Assembly (NCBI GenBank): GCA_020638195.1
Contig: JACKJC010000003.1
Coordinates: 62,001-126,000, forward strand
DNA from: Methylobacteriaceae bacterium
Lineage (GTDB): Bacteria; Pseudomonadota; Alphaproteobacteria; Rhizobiales; Beijerinckiaceae
DNA: 64,000 bases
Reading direction: 5' to 3'
The notes under the pieces are model-generated. The model had not been told where the DNA came from and did no database searches. It saw only the letters and a program-made list of their open reading frames with translations. Both the position numbers and the translations under genes were made by a program. Shown here in pieces: positions 44,911-52,481 of this stretch (position 1 is its first letter; the number at the start of each line of letters is the position of its first letter).

Positions 44911-45876
44911 TTATGGTTTCAGGCAATTTCGCGCCACGCGCGACAGGATCGTCTGCTCGGCCGCATCGAGTTGTCCTGCCCGCATCTTGTTCCAGAGATT
45001 GAGTCGCTTGAATGTTTGCGCGGTGCAGGCGCAGCTATGCCGGCATTTCTCGATCGAGGGGCCTGATGCGGCGCATTCACGCTCGCATGCCTGCCGGAAA
45101 GGCCGCTCGTCGGACGGCGCCGGCGAACCGAACGCCCAGACGGAAGCCGTCAGCAAGGCGAAAAACACCGGCTGATGCACGAGGTAGATCGCCAGCGAAT
45201 GGCGCCCGCCGAACGCCAGCAGCCTGGCCGGCGCGCTCGTTCCGGAAATGCGGGCTAGCGCATTGAAGCCGCCCCGGTTTCTCATCGCCAGTCCAGCCGC
45301 CAGCCCGAACAACAGGGCGCCCGCCCACGGCAGCAGCGGGCGAAAATCATTGGAGGCGGGGATCGCGATCCCGAGCCCGGTCCACATCAGCGCTGGCGGA
45401 TCGAATGCTCGCGACGCGACGAATTGCGGCAGCGCAACGGCCAGTGCGCCGCCCGCCAGCGCCGCCGGCCAGGGCAGAAACACAAAGGGCAACGCCAGCA
45501 GGCTCGCGGCGGCGATGCAATGCAGAATGCCGAAGAAAATCAGGGCGTCTGGAAACAGCAGCCAGCTCGCCGCCGTCACCAGCGCCGCCGCGCTCACGAT
45601 CACGGCCAGCCGCATTCCGTAAGCGCGCCAGTCGAAAGGCCTGCGCCGCGCGAGCGCCAGGCTCAGCCCCGCGATAAACAGGAAGGAGCTGGCGATGACA
45701 TGGCTGAACAGCCGCATGTCCGGCGAGAACGGCGTACGTGCGTCGATATAGCCGAAATGCGCGAAGTCCCAGACGAGATGGTAGGCGAACATGGCGACGA
45801 GCGCCGCGCCGCGCGCCACATCCAGCGCCGGAATGCGTCCGCCGGGTTTGTCGGTCGCGGCCACCGCGCCGGTCAT
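44911..45876 (-). CDS. DUF1624 / heparan-alpha-glucosaminide N-acetyltransferase-like membrane protein with cysteine-rich tail
   Basis: 321 residues with about seven or eight transmembrane segments. The DUF1624 signatures are RIPALDVARGAALVAMFAYHLVWDFAHFG at the start and RHSLAIYLVHQPVFF near the end. The last ~60 residues form a soluble tail with two CX3C pairs (CEREC and CRHSC, 9 residues between) plus CAC, which is not part of the usual family. It is coupled to the secreted protein gene one base downstream of that gene's stop. The acyltransferase activity is unproven. Confidence 0.78.
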   Translation of the reverse strand: MTGAVAATDKPGGRIPALDVARGAALVAMFAYHLVWDFAHFGYIDARTPFSPDMRLFSHVIASSFLFIAGLSLALARRRPFDWRAYGMRLAVIVSAAALVTAASWLLFPDALIFFGILHCIAAASLLALPFVFLPWPAALAGGALAVALPQFVASRAFDPPALMWTGLGIAIPASNDFRPLLPWAGALLFGLAAGLAMRNRGGFNALARISGTSAPARLLAFGGRHSLAIYLVHQPVFFALLTASVWAFGSPAPSDERPFRQACERECAASGPSIEKCRHSCACTAQTFKRLNLWNKMRAGQLDAAEQTILSRVARNCLKP

Positions 45877-46842
45877 TCAGCGCGCGGCCTTGGGTGAAAA
45901 CAAGCTGAAATCCATGTCCGGCGCGCTGGTGTTATGGCGCGACGGCAGCCGCCGGCCGGCCCAGAACTCCGTGACCTCGGCTTTCCTGAAATCCATGATC
46001 GAGCCTTCGCTCCAGGCCTCCGCTCCCTTGGGCAGCCAGGCTGCGCGCGCTACGTCCGAATTCGTCTCGGTCGCGAACATCGAACGCAAGGTCGCAAAGG
46101 GCAGGCCGTCCGGCATCGGACCGTCGAAGGACACGTCGAGCGAAATGTGGTCCTGGTCGACCGCCTCGAGCTTCATGCGCGCCGAACCGCCGCGCCGGAA
46201 GTCGAGCGTGAAGGTTTTCGTCACCGGATCGAAGGCGATCTCCTTGAGATCGACGATCGGCCGCTCCTGCACCTCCACCGGGCCGATCAGGAACGACGAG
46301 CCATAGGCCGTCCAGCGCATGTCGGCGAAGGGCAGCGGGCGGATGCGCCAGTAGCCGTCCGGCGGATAGAAGACCATGACCTCTTCCGCGCGCTCGCGGT
46401 GGCGCAGCCACAGTTGCGCGGCGTCGAAACCCTCGTAGGTCTTCGCGCCGATCCGGATCGGCGTGCGCGCCGGGCGCCAGAATTTCGGCAGCCTGTACGC
46501 GACGAGCTGCATCGAGGGCGTCTCGTAGAGCGTCACGCGTTCGCCGTCCTCGCCGAAATACTTGTGCGTCTCGAATGAGCAGCTCGAAAAATCCGGCGCA
46601 TAGCGATCGACGCCGATGGCGCCGATATAGACTGGGTGAATCGCCTGCACCCGAAAACTGCGTACCGCGGGGGAGGCGAAATCGATCTGAACATTGTCTT
46701 TCTCCGCGCAGATGTCCGGCGTCGAAAGATTGCGCGCCTCGACCGCGAGATCGGGCTTTTGCTGCGCCCGCGCAGGCGCGCAGGCGGCGAGCGCGAGCAA
46801 ACAGGTCAAGGGATAGGCGAGGGCGGCGGCAAAGCGCTTCAT
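45877..46842 (-). CDS. Secreted protein of unknown function
   Basis: 321 residues with a Sec signal (MKRFAAALAYPLTCLLALAACAPARA). The Cys near AACAP gives a weak lipobox, so it may be a lipoprotein. Not recognised. The mature part is rich in beta strands (VQERPIVDLKEIAFDPVTKTFTLDFRRGGSARMKLEAVD) and has no cofactor motif. It ends directly at the DUF1624 start and is probably cotranscribed with it. Confidence 0.7.
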   Translation of the reverse strand: MKRFAAALAYPLTCLLALAACAPARAQQKPDLAVEARNLSTPDICAEKDNVQIDFASPAVRSFRVQAIHPVYIGAIGVDRYAPDFSSCSFETHKYFGEDGERVTLYETPSMQLVAYRLPKFWRPARTPIRIGAKTYEGFDAAQLWLRHRERAEEVMVFYPPDGYWRIRPLPFADMRWTAYGSSFLIGPVEVQERPIVDLKEIAFDPVTKTFTLDFRRGGSARMKLEAVDQDHISLDVSFDGPMPDGLPFATLRSMFATETNSDVARAAWLPKGAEAWSEGSIMDFRKAEVTEFWAGRRLPSRHNTSAPDMDFSLFSPKAAR

Positions 46843-46996
46843 GGATCCGTCACGGTTTCGCGCCGACCGGCGCTGCGGGCCGGCACCATAGGCGCGAGGA
46901 TCGGAGGAGGAAAGCGGGCGCGCCGCCCATTGCCGCGCCGGGCGCCTCCGCGCTATTGTCCGGGCCGTGCCCGAATCTGCTATTCGGTCGCCGCGC

Positions 46997-47071
46997 GCGG
47001 GCGTAGTTCAGTGGTAGAACGACAGCTTCCCAAGCTGTATGTCGTGGGTTCGATTCCCATCGCCCGCTCCA
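46997..47071 (+). tRNA. tRNA-Gly (anticodon CCC)
   Basis: Cloverleaf: 7-bp acceptor GCGGGCG with CGCCCGC, D arm GTTC...GAAC, anticodon stem ACAGC/GCTGT around loop TTCCCAA (anticodon CCC), T arm GTGGGTTCGATTCCCAT. CCA is encoded at 47069-47071. It lies alone between two leftward units. Confidence 0.95.
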
Positions 47072-47143
47072 AACTTCAGACAGGAAATTCTGGTCGAGGC
47101 CTCGCGGCGCGGGGCTGAGCGGGATCGCGGATCGGCGCGCCGC

Positions 47144-47174
47144 AAAAAAAGCAATCCGCCTTGCGGCGGATTGC
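47144..47174 (-). terminator. Rho-independent terminator of the dehydrogenase/cytochrome operon
   Basis: On the minus strand the stem GCAATCCGCC/GGCGGATTGC with loop GCAA is followed by seven T. It lies 40 bases after the stop of the XoxJ-cytochrome gene. The A-run on the plus strand makes it one-directional. Confidence 0.88.
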
Positions 47175-47214
47175 AGTGACGATCAGGGATTTTGCGGCTG
47201 CGCTTCGCGCGCCC

Positions 47215-48381
47215 TCATTCCGTGGTTTGTCGCGTCTTCAGATAGGCCAGCACGCTCGCCAGTTGCTGGTCGGTGAAGACCTCCTTCCAAGCCGGCATGC
47301 CCTTGGACGGGCGGCCGTCATGCACTGTCTTCCAGAACACGTTCTGCATGTCGTCGCCGTAGCGGGTCGTCAGGCGGCGCAGGTCGATCTTCTTTTCAGA
47401 CTGAATGGCGTCGGGCCCATGGCAATGCGCGCATGTGCCGTTGAAGACTTCCTTGCCCTCGGTGGGGTCGGCGGCGACAGCGGCCACCTTGTCGCCGGCG
47501 GCAGGCGGCGGCGCGGCCGCGGGCGCCGGCTGCGCGGCCTGCGCGAACCGGAACGCCTTGTCGCCCACGGCGGCGACGCGCACGCGCTGAATGCTGGCCA
47601 GGTCGCCCAGCTTGATCGGCGTGTCGACCGGCAGGCCGTATTTCGTCATCAGCGCAGCGATCGTGTCGTGCATTCCGGGCAGCACGGCGTCGATCTTGTC
47701 GCGCAGATCGGCGTGATCCCTCGTGAAGCCGATCGCCGTCGGCCATTGCAGGCCGGGGCCGTCGACCGAAATCAACTTGTACTTGCCGCCGTAGCTCGTG
47801 GTGTTGAGGTAGCCGGCATGCGCGCCCCACAGGAAGGCAGCGTCGGCCTTGCCTTCGGCGAGCTTCATCATGCCTTCTTCCGGCGACAGCACTGTCACGC
47901 TCGTGATGTCCTCACGGGGGCCGATCATGTTGTGCGGCGTGGTCGAGAATTGCACGGCGACGCGCTTGCCGACAAACGACGAAACGCCCGTGAACTCGAA
48001 TTCCTTCGGCGCGATGATCGCGTAGCCGAGTTTGAACAGCGGCTTGGAAAAGATGAGGCGCGGACCCATGAAGTCGGAATCCGGCGGCAGGCCGATCGTT
48101 GCATCGCATTGTTTCGCGAGCATGGTCACGCGCACGGCGCGCTTGCCGAAATTGGTGCGGTACCAGACCATCGAGACCGGCCGGTTCAGCGCCTTGCCGA
48201 GCGCTTGCCCGATCTCGACATAGACGCCCGGTTTCGCGGCTTGCTCGCTCGAAAACGGCAGATTGTCCGGATCCGCGCACAGGCGCAGCGGGTCCGGTCC
48301 GGCGGCGCGCGCCGGACCGTGGGCCGCCATGACGGCGGCGATTGAGAGTGCGGCGACGGACGCCAGGCTGCGATTCTTCAT
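47215..48381 (-). CDS. Fusion of XoxJ/MoxJ-like periplasmic binding protein and cytochrome c
   Basis: 388 residues with a Sec signal (NRSLASVAALSIAAVMAAHG...). Residues 30 to about 265 resemble the quinoprotein-dehydrogenase-associated substrate-binding family (LRLCADPDNLPFSSE, SMVWYRTNFGKRAVRVTML, DATIGLPPDSDFM). A Pro/Ala-rich linker (AAQPAPAAAPPPAAG) leads to a class I cytochrome c domain with CAHCH (Cys 317, 320, His 321) and a Met in KGMPAW. XoxJ and XoxG are normally separate proteins. It is downstream of, and 21 bases from, the quinoprotein dehydrogenase gene, so it is very likely its activator plus electron acceptor. Confidence 0.85.
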   Translation of the reverse strand: MKNRSLASVAALSIAAVMAAHGPARAAGPDPLRLCADPDNLPFSSEQAAKPGVYVEIGQALGKALNRPVSMVWYRTNFGKRAVRVTMLAKQCDATIGLPPDSDFMGPRLIFSKPLFKLGYAIIAPKEFEFTGVSSFVGKRVAVQFSTTPHNMIGPREDITSVTVLSPEEGMMKLAEGKADAAFLWGAHAGYLNTTSYGGKYKLISVDGPGLQWPTAIGFTRDHADLRDKIDAVLPGMHDTIAALMTKYGLPVDTPIKLGDLASIQRVRVAAVGDKAFRFAQAAQPAPAAAPPPAAGDKVAAVAADPTEGKEVFNGTCAHCHGPDAIQSEKKIDLRRLTTRYGDDMQNVFWKTVHDGRPSKGMPAWKEVFTDQQLASVLAYLKTRQTTE

Positions 48382-48402
48382 GACGTCCTCCGCCGCGATG
48401 TC

Positions 48403-50115
48403 TTAGTTCAGCGAGAAGACGAACAGCGAACCGCCTTCAGGCGCGGCCGCGGTCATTTTCTTGCCGACGTCGCCGAGGAAGGCGGGCAGCGCCGCAGTAC
48501 GGCCGACCACGATCGCGACATATTGCTTGCCCTTCACCGAATAGGTGATCGGGCCGGCGCCGATGCCCGAGCCGAGGTTCTTCTTCCACAGCTCCTTGCC
48601 GTTGGTTGCGTTGATCGCGCGGAAGTCGCCGTGCAGATCGCCCCAGAACACGAGATTGCCCGCGGTCGTCATCGTGCCGCCGTTGAACGGCAGGTCGGAC
48701 TTCATGCCCCAGACTTTCTTGTTGGCGACCGGATCCCAGGCGATCAGCTCGCCGAGATAGCCGCCCGGTCCCGGCAGCGTCGGGAATTCGGCGCCGAGAT
48801 AGAAGACGCCGCGCTTGTAGGAAATGTCGGACACGGACCAGTCCATGCAGACATTGTTGGACGGGATGTAAACGAGGCCCGTGCCGGGATTGTACGACAT
48901 CGGCTGCCAGTTCTTGCCGCCGATCAGGTTGGGGCAGGCGTTCTTGGCCGGATGTCCCGGTCCTGCGCGCTGCGCCGGATTCTCGTCAGCGCGGCCGGTC
49001 TTCACGTCCCACTTGTTCGCCCAGGTCACCGGAACGAATTTCTCGGCCGTGATGCCCTTGCCCGTCTCGCGGTTCGTGACGAAGAAGAAGCCGTTGCGGT
49101 CGGCCTTCATGAATACCGGAGTCGTCTTGCCGCCGATCTTGAGATCGGCCAGCACGGCTTCGTTGACGCCGTCATAATCCCAGGCGTCAGCCGGGGTGTT
49201 CTGCTGCCACCACTTGATCTTGCCGGTGTCGGGATCGAACGCGATCGTCGACGACGTGTAGAGGTTCGAGAGCTTGCCGAAATTGCCGTCGCCGGTCGAG
49301 CGGATCGCCGTATTCCACGGGCCGGGGTTCGAAGTTCCCCAGAAGACCGTATTGGTCTTGGGATCGTAGGTGCCCGTGAGCCACGCGGCGCCGCCGCCGT
49401 GTTCGGCGGAATCGCCCTTCCAGCTGTCGCCGTTCGGCTCGTTCTTCAGCGGCACCGTATAGGTGCGCCACACTTCCTTGCCGGTCTTGACGTCGAAGGC
49501 CTGCAGCGAACCGCGCACGCCGTATTCGCCGCCGCCGAAGCCGATGATGACCTTGTCCTTCACCACCAGCGGCGGCGAGGTGACGACCGACCCCTGCTTG
49601 TAGTCGATGACGGTCGTCTTCCACTTTTCCTTGCCGGTGGCCGCGTCGAGCGCGACCATCTTGCCGTCGAGGCGGCCGACGAAAATCATGCCGTCCGCAT
49701 AGGCGACGCCGCGGCTATTCACGTCGCAGCAGGCGAATTGCAGAACGTCATCGGGAATGTCTGGCTCGTAGGTCCACTTGCGCGCGCCGGTCGCGGCGTC
49801 GAGCGCGTAGACGTATTTCGGTCCCCAGGACGAGCTCACATAAAGCGTGTCGCCGATCACCAACGGCGAGGATTCGTTCGAGCGAAGCGATGCGAGCGAG
49901 AAAGAATAGGCGAGCTTCAGATTCTTGACGTTGTCGGCGTTGATCTCTTTCAGCGGGCTGAAGCGCGTGCCGTCGTAGCCCTTGGAGTACATGCCCCAGC
50001 CGTTCGGGTCGGAGGCCGCCTTCATCGCGGATTCATTCGCGTGGGCGGCGCCGGCGAGCAGCCCTATGGACAACGCCACGCCCGCAAGCAGACGCCCCGT
50101 TCGAGTGTCGGTCAT
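48403..50115 (-). CDS. PQQ-dependent methanol/ethanol-type dehydrogenase with lanthanide signature
   Basis: 570 residues: Sec signal (GRLLAGVALSIGLLAGAAHA), then an eight-bladed propeller. Visible sites: vicinal disulfide CysCys in FACCDVNSRG, Glu in GFGGGEYGVRG, Asn in GTSNPGPWN, and Asp 313-Tyr-Asp 315 in DAWDYDGVN. The first Asp is the catalytic base. The second Asp marks lanthanide-dependent XoxF and ExaF enzymes; calcium MxaF has Ala there. The substrate is a primary alcohol, methanol or longer. The ATG at 50115 follows GGAGGAACGTTG. pqqABCDE is divergent from it. Confidence 0.92.
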   Translation of the reverse strand: MTDTRTGRLLAGVALSIGLLAGAAHANESAMKAASDPNGWGMYSKGYDGTRFSPLKEINADNVKNLKLAYSFSLASLRSNESSPLVIGDTLYVSSSWGPKYVYALDAATGARKWTYEPDIPDDVLQFACCDVNSRGVAYADGMIFVGRLDGKMVALDAATGKEKWKTTVIDYKQGSVVTSPPLVVKDKVIIGFGGGEYGVRGSLQAFDVKTGKEVWRTYTVPLKNEPNGDSWKGDSAEHGGGAAWLTGTYDPKTNTVFWGTSNPGPWNTAIRSTGDGNFGKLSNLYTSSTIAFDPDTGKIKWWQQNTPADAWDYDGVNEAVLADLKIGGKTTPVFMKADRNGFFFVTNRETGKGITAEKFVPVTWANKWDVKTGRADENPAQRAGPGHPAKNACPNLIGGKNWQPMSYNPGTGLVYIPSNNVCMDWSVSDISYKRGVFYLGAEFPTLPGPGGYLGELIAWDPVANKKVWGMKSDLPFNGGTMTTAGNLVFWGDLHGDFRAINATNGKELWKKNLGSGIGAGPITYSVKGKQYVAIVVGRTAALPAFLGDVGKKMTAAAPEGGSLFVFSLN

Positions 50116-50451
50116 CAACGTTCCTCCATTGCGCACTTCAAAGAGGACTGCGCCGCGCGCTTGCTTCAGCCCTTTCACGATTTGAAACATGTGGGCGGCG
50201 CCATTGAAATTGCCATTAGGTACAAGTGTGGTTCAGCGCTCATCTACATCGGCCGCAGCGCAGCATTTGCTTGAGGAATTTGTGCGTCGCACCAGATAAA
50301 AGTTCTGTGGTGTACGAGTGAGCGAATGTCATTCTGTCAAGAGCCGACTAGTACAATTGTCGCTTGCGGCCCGACGGCATAATTTCATGCTCGTGCAGCA
50401 CGTTCGGACCAATCCCGGAAAATGAGAGACGTGCGAAGGAAGGAAAGCGTA
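50116..50451. other. 336-base divergent region between the dehydrogenase and pqqA
   Basis: No gene is seen here. It must hold the promoters of the two divergent units. A sigma70-like pair TTGTCG (50357-50362) and CATAAT (50378-50383), 15 bases apart, points towards pqqA. The stretch from about 50240 to 50360 is AT-rich compared with its surroundings. Confidence 0.5.
50357..50384 (+). promoter_or_regulatory. Candidate pqqA promoter
   Basis: TTGTCG at 50357-50362 and CATAAT at 50378-50383, spacing 15-16 bases. It would give a leader of about 60 bases ending in AAGGAAGGAAAGCGTA before the pqqA ATG. Confidence 0.35.
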
Positions 50452-50529
50452 ATGGCCTGGACGACTCCCGAGATCACCGAAGTCTGCGTCGGCATGGAAG
50501 TGACGAGCTACGCCTCCGCCGAAATCTGA
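50452..50529 (+). CDS. pqqA: PQQ precursor peptide PqqA
   Basis: A 25-residue peptide (MAWTTPEITEVCVGMEVTSY...). The conserved Glu 16 and Tyr 20 in EVTSY, which are cross-linked to form PQQ, are present. Length and sequence are normal for alphaproteobacterial PqqA. AGGAAGGAAAG precedes the ATG. It is the first gene of pqqABCDE. A hairpin after the stop probably sets the high pqqA to pqqB ratio. Confidence 0.96.
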   Translation: MAWTTPEITEVCVGMEVTSYASAEI

Positions 50530-50531
50530 TT

Positions 50532-50550
50532 GCGAAACCCGCCGGTTCGC
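50532..50550 (+). promoter_or_regulatory. Hairpin between pqqA and pqqB
   Basis: GCGAAACC (50532-50539), CGCC loop, GGTTCGC (50544-50550), a stem with one bulged A, directly after the pqqA stop and before the pqqB ribosome site. In other bacteria a comparable element makes pqqA-only transcripts dominate. Confidence 0.5.
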
Positions 50551-50566
50551 GGCTTGAGGGCGCGCT

Positions 50567-51469
50567 GTGCGTATCATCGTGCTCGGGTCGGGCGCCGGCG
50601 GCGGCTTCCCGCAATGGAATTGCAATTGCGAGAATTGTCGTCTCGCCTGGGCAAACGATCCGCGCGTACGTGCGCGGACGCAATCGAGCGTCGCGATCAG
50701 CGCCGACGGCGCACGCTGGATGCTTCTCAATGCATCGCCCGATCTACGGCAGCAAATTGTCGCGACGCCTGCGCTCCATCCGCGCGGCTCGCAGCGCCAT
50801 TCCCCGATATCGGGCGTCTTCCTCACCAATGGCGATGTCGATCATCTGACCGGCCTGCTCACGATGCGCGAACAGCAGGCGTTCACGATCTACGGATCGC
50901 GCGCCACTCTGGCGCAGACGAGCCATGGCGCGTTCGGCGTGCTCAACCCGAATCTGGTCGATCGCGTCGAGGTCGAACTGGGCGCGCGTGTAAATCCTGG
51001 CCTTGGATTTACGATCGAGACCTTCGCCGTTCCCGGCAAGCCGCCGCTCTATCTGGAGGGCGCTGAAATCGAGCAGCAGATCGGCGCCGAGACCGACAGC
51101 ACGATCGGGCTCGAGATTTCATGCGAGGGTCGTCGCGTCCACTACATCCCCGGCTGCGCGAAAGTGACCGCCGCGCTCGCCGCGCGCGTCTCGGGCGCCG
51201 ATGCGCTCCTGTTCGATGGCACGACCTACACCGACGACGAAATGGTGCGCGCCGGCCTCTCGAACAAGACGGCGTGGCGGATGGGCCATGTGCCGATGAG
51301 CGGCGAGGGCGGGTCGATCGCTGCCTTCGCCAAAATTCCGGTCGGCCGCAAGGTTTTCATCCACATCAACAACACCAATCCCGTTCTGCGAGAGGATAGC
51401 GCGGAGCGCGCCGAAGTCGCGCGGGCCGGCTGGGATGTCGGCCACGACGGGATGGAGATCGTACTATGA
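50567..51469 (+). CDS. pqqB: PqqB, PQQ biosynthesis metallo-hydrolase family protein
   Basis: 300 residues with the PqqB start RIIVLGSGAGGGFPQWNCNC, the metal-site loop TNGDVDHLTGLL (metallo-beta-lactamase-like) and FIHINNTNP near the end. It acts as an iron-dependent hydroxylase on the tyrosine-derived intermediate. The GTG start has GAGGG 7 bases upstream. The stop is ATGA-coupled to pqqC. Confidence 0.95.
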   Translation: MRIIVLGSGAGGGFPQWNCNCENCRLAWANDPRVRARTQSSVAISADGARWMLLNASPDLRQQIVATPALHPRGSQRHSPISGVFLTNGDVDHLTGLLTMREQQAFTIYGSRATLAQTSHGAFGVLNPNLVDRVEVELGARVNPGLGFTIETFAVPGKPPLYLEGAEIEQQIGAETDSTIGLEISCEGRRVHYIPGCAKVTAALAARVSGADALLFDGTTYTDDEMVRAGLSNKTAWRMGHVPMSGEGGSIAAFAKIPVGRKVFIHINNTNPVLREDSAERAEVARAGWDVGHDGMEIVL

Positions 51470-52209
51470 CCGGCAGGATGCTGAGCGCTGCGGATTTCGA
51501 AGCCGCCATTCGTACGGTCGGCGCCGAGCGCTATCACAATCTTCACCCCTTTCATCAGCGGTTGCACGGCGGGGAATGCACGCTGGAGCAGGTTCGCGCC
51601 TGGGCGCTCAACCGCTATTGCTATCAGGAGGCCGTGCCGCGCAAGGACGCCGCCTTCATGAGCCGCGTCTTCGATCGCGACCTGCGGCGCGAATGGGTGC
51701 GACGCCTGCTCGACCATGACGGCTACGGCGAGGAAGAAGGCGGCATCGAGCGATGGCTGGTCCTGACCGACGGCCTCGGATTTTCGCGCGACTACGTGAC
51801 CTCGCGTCAGGGCGCCCTGCCGATCACCAAATTCGCGGTCGAGGCCTATGTGCGCTTCGTGCGCGAGGAGCCGCTGGTCGTCGCTGTCGCCTCTTCGCTC
51901 ACCGAACTGTTCGCGCCCGCGATCCACAAGGAGCGCATCGTCGGCATGCTCGAGCATTACGATTTCATCGACGACGGCGTGATGGCCTATTTCAAGCGGC
52001 GCCTGACGCAGGCGCCGAAGGATTCCGATTTCGCGCTCGGCTTCATCAAGGAGAATTGCCGCAATCGCGAGGAGCAGGACGCCTGCGTGGCGGCGGTGCG
52101 CTTCAAATGCGACGTGTTGTGGGCGCAACTCGACACGCTCTGGCATTCCTACGTCGAGGGTCATATTCCGCCGGGCGCCTGGCGGCCGGGCGAAGGCATG
52201 AAGGCATGA
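51466..52209 (+). CDS. pqqC: PqqC, pyrroloquinoline-quinone synthase
   Basis: 247 residues, haem-oxygenase-like all-helical fold. It catalyses the last ring closure and eight-electron oxidation to PQQ. Conserved residues are visible in YHNLHPFHQRLHGGECT and WALNRYCYQ, and in the C-terminal FKCDVLWAQLDTLWHSYV. The ATG overlaps the pqqB stop and its end overlaps pqqD. Confidence 0.96.
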   Translation: MTGRMLSAADFEAAIRTVGAERYHNLHPFHQRLHGGECTLEQVRAWALNRYCYQEAVPRKDAAFMSRVFDRDLRREWVRRLLDHDGYGEEEGGIERWLVLTDGLGFSRDYVTSRQGALPITKFAVEAYVRFVREEPLVVAVASSLTELFAPAIHKERIVGMLEHYDFIDDGVMAYFKRRLTQAPKDSDFALGFIKENCRNREEQDACVAAVRFKCDVLWAQLDTLWHSYVEGHIPPGAWRPGEGMKA

Positions 52210-52481
52210 CTCCCGGGCCCGACTGCAAGCCGCGCCTGCCACGCGGCGTGCGCCTCAAGCACGACGCCGTGCGCGGCGAATGGCTGCTGCTCGCGCCCGA
52301 GCGTGTCATCAAGGCCAATCCGGTCGCGGTCGCGGTGATCGAGAAATGCGACGGCGTGCGCTCGCTGTCCGAGATCGTCGACGATCTCGCGCAGGCTTAT
52401 CAGGCGCCGCGCGAGACGATCGAGCGCGACGTGACGAAACTCGTCGCCGATCTCGCGACCAAGCGCATGGTGGACCTGTGA
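52206..52481 (+). CDS. pqqD: PqqD, peptide chaperone
   Basis: 91 residues, winged-helix PqqD/RRE domain: PRGVRLKHDAVRGEWLLLAPE and VIEKCDGVRSLSEIVDDLAQAY. It binds PqqA and presents it to PqqE. The ATG overlaps the pqqC stop. The stop TGA overlaps the GTG of pqqE. Confidence 0.95.
   Translation: MTPGPDCKPRLPRGVRLKHDAVRGEWLLLAPERVIKANPVAVAVIEKCDGVRSLSEIVDDLAQAYQAPRETIERDVTKLVADLATKRMVDL

Noticed and set aside
48403..50115. Calcium-dependent methanol dehydrogenase MxaF
   Set aside because: The Ala of MxaF is replaced by Asp 315, and no mxaI, mxaG or other mxa genes are next to it.
48523..50274. 583-codon plus-strand frame opposite the quinoprotein dehydrogenase
   Set aside because: Shadow; the minus strand holds a complete PQQ enzyme with signal peptide and ribosome site.
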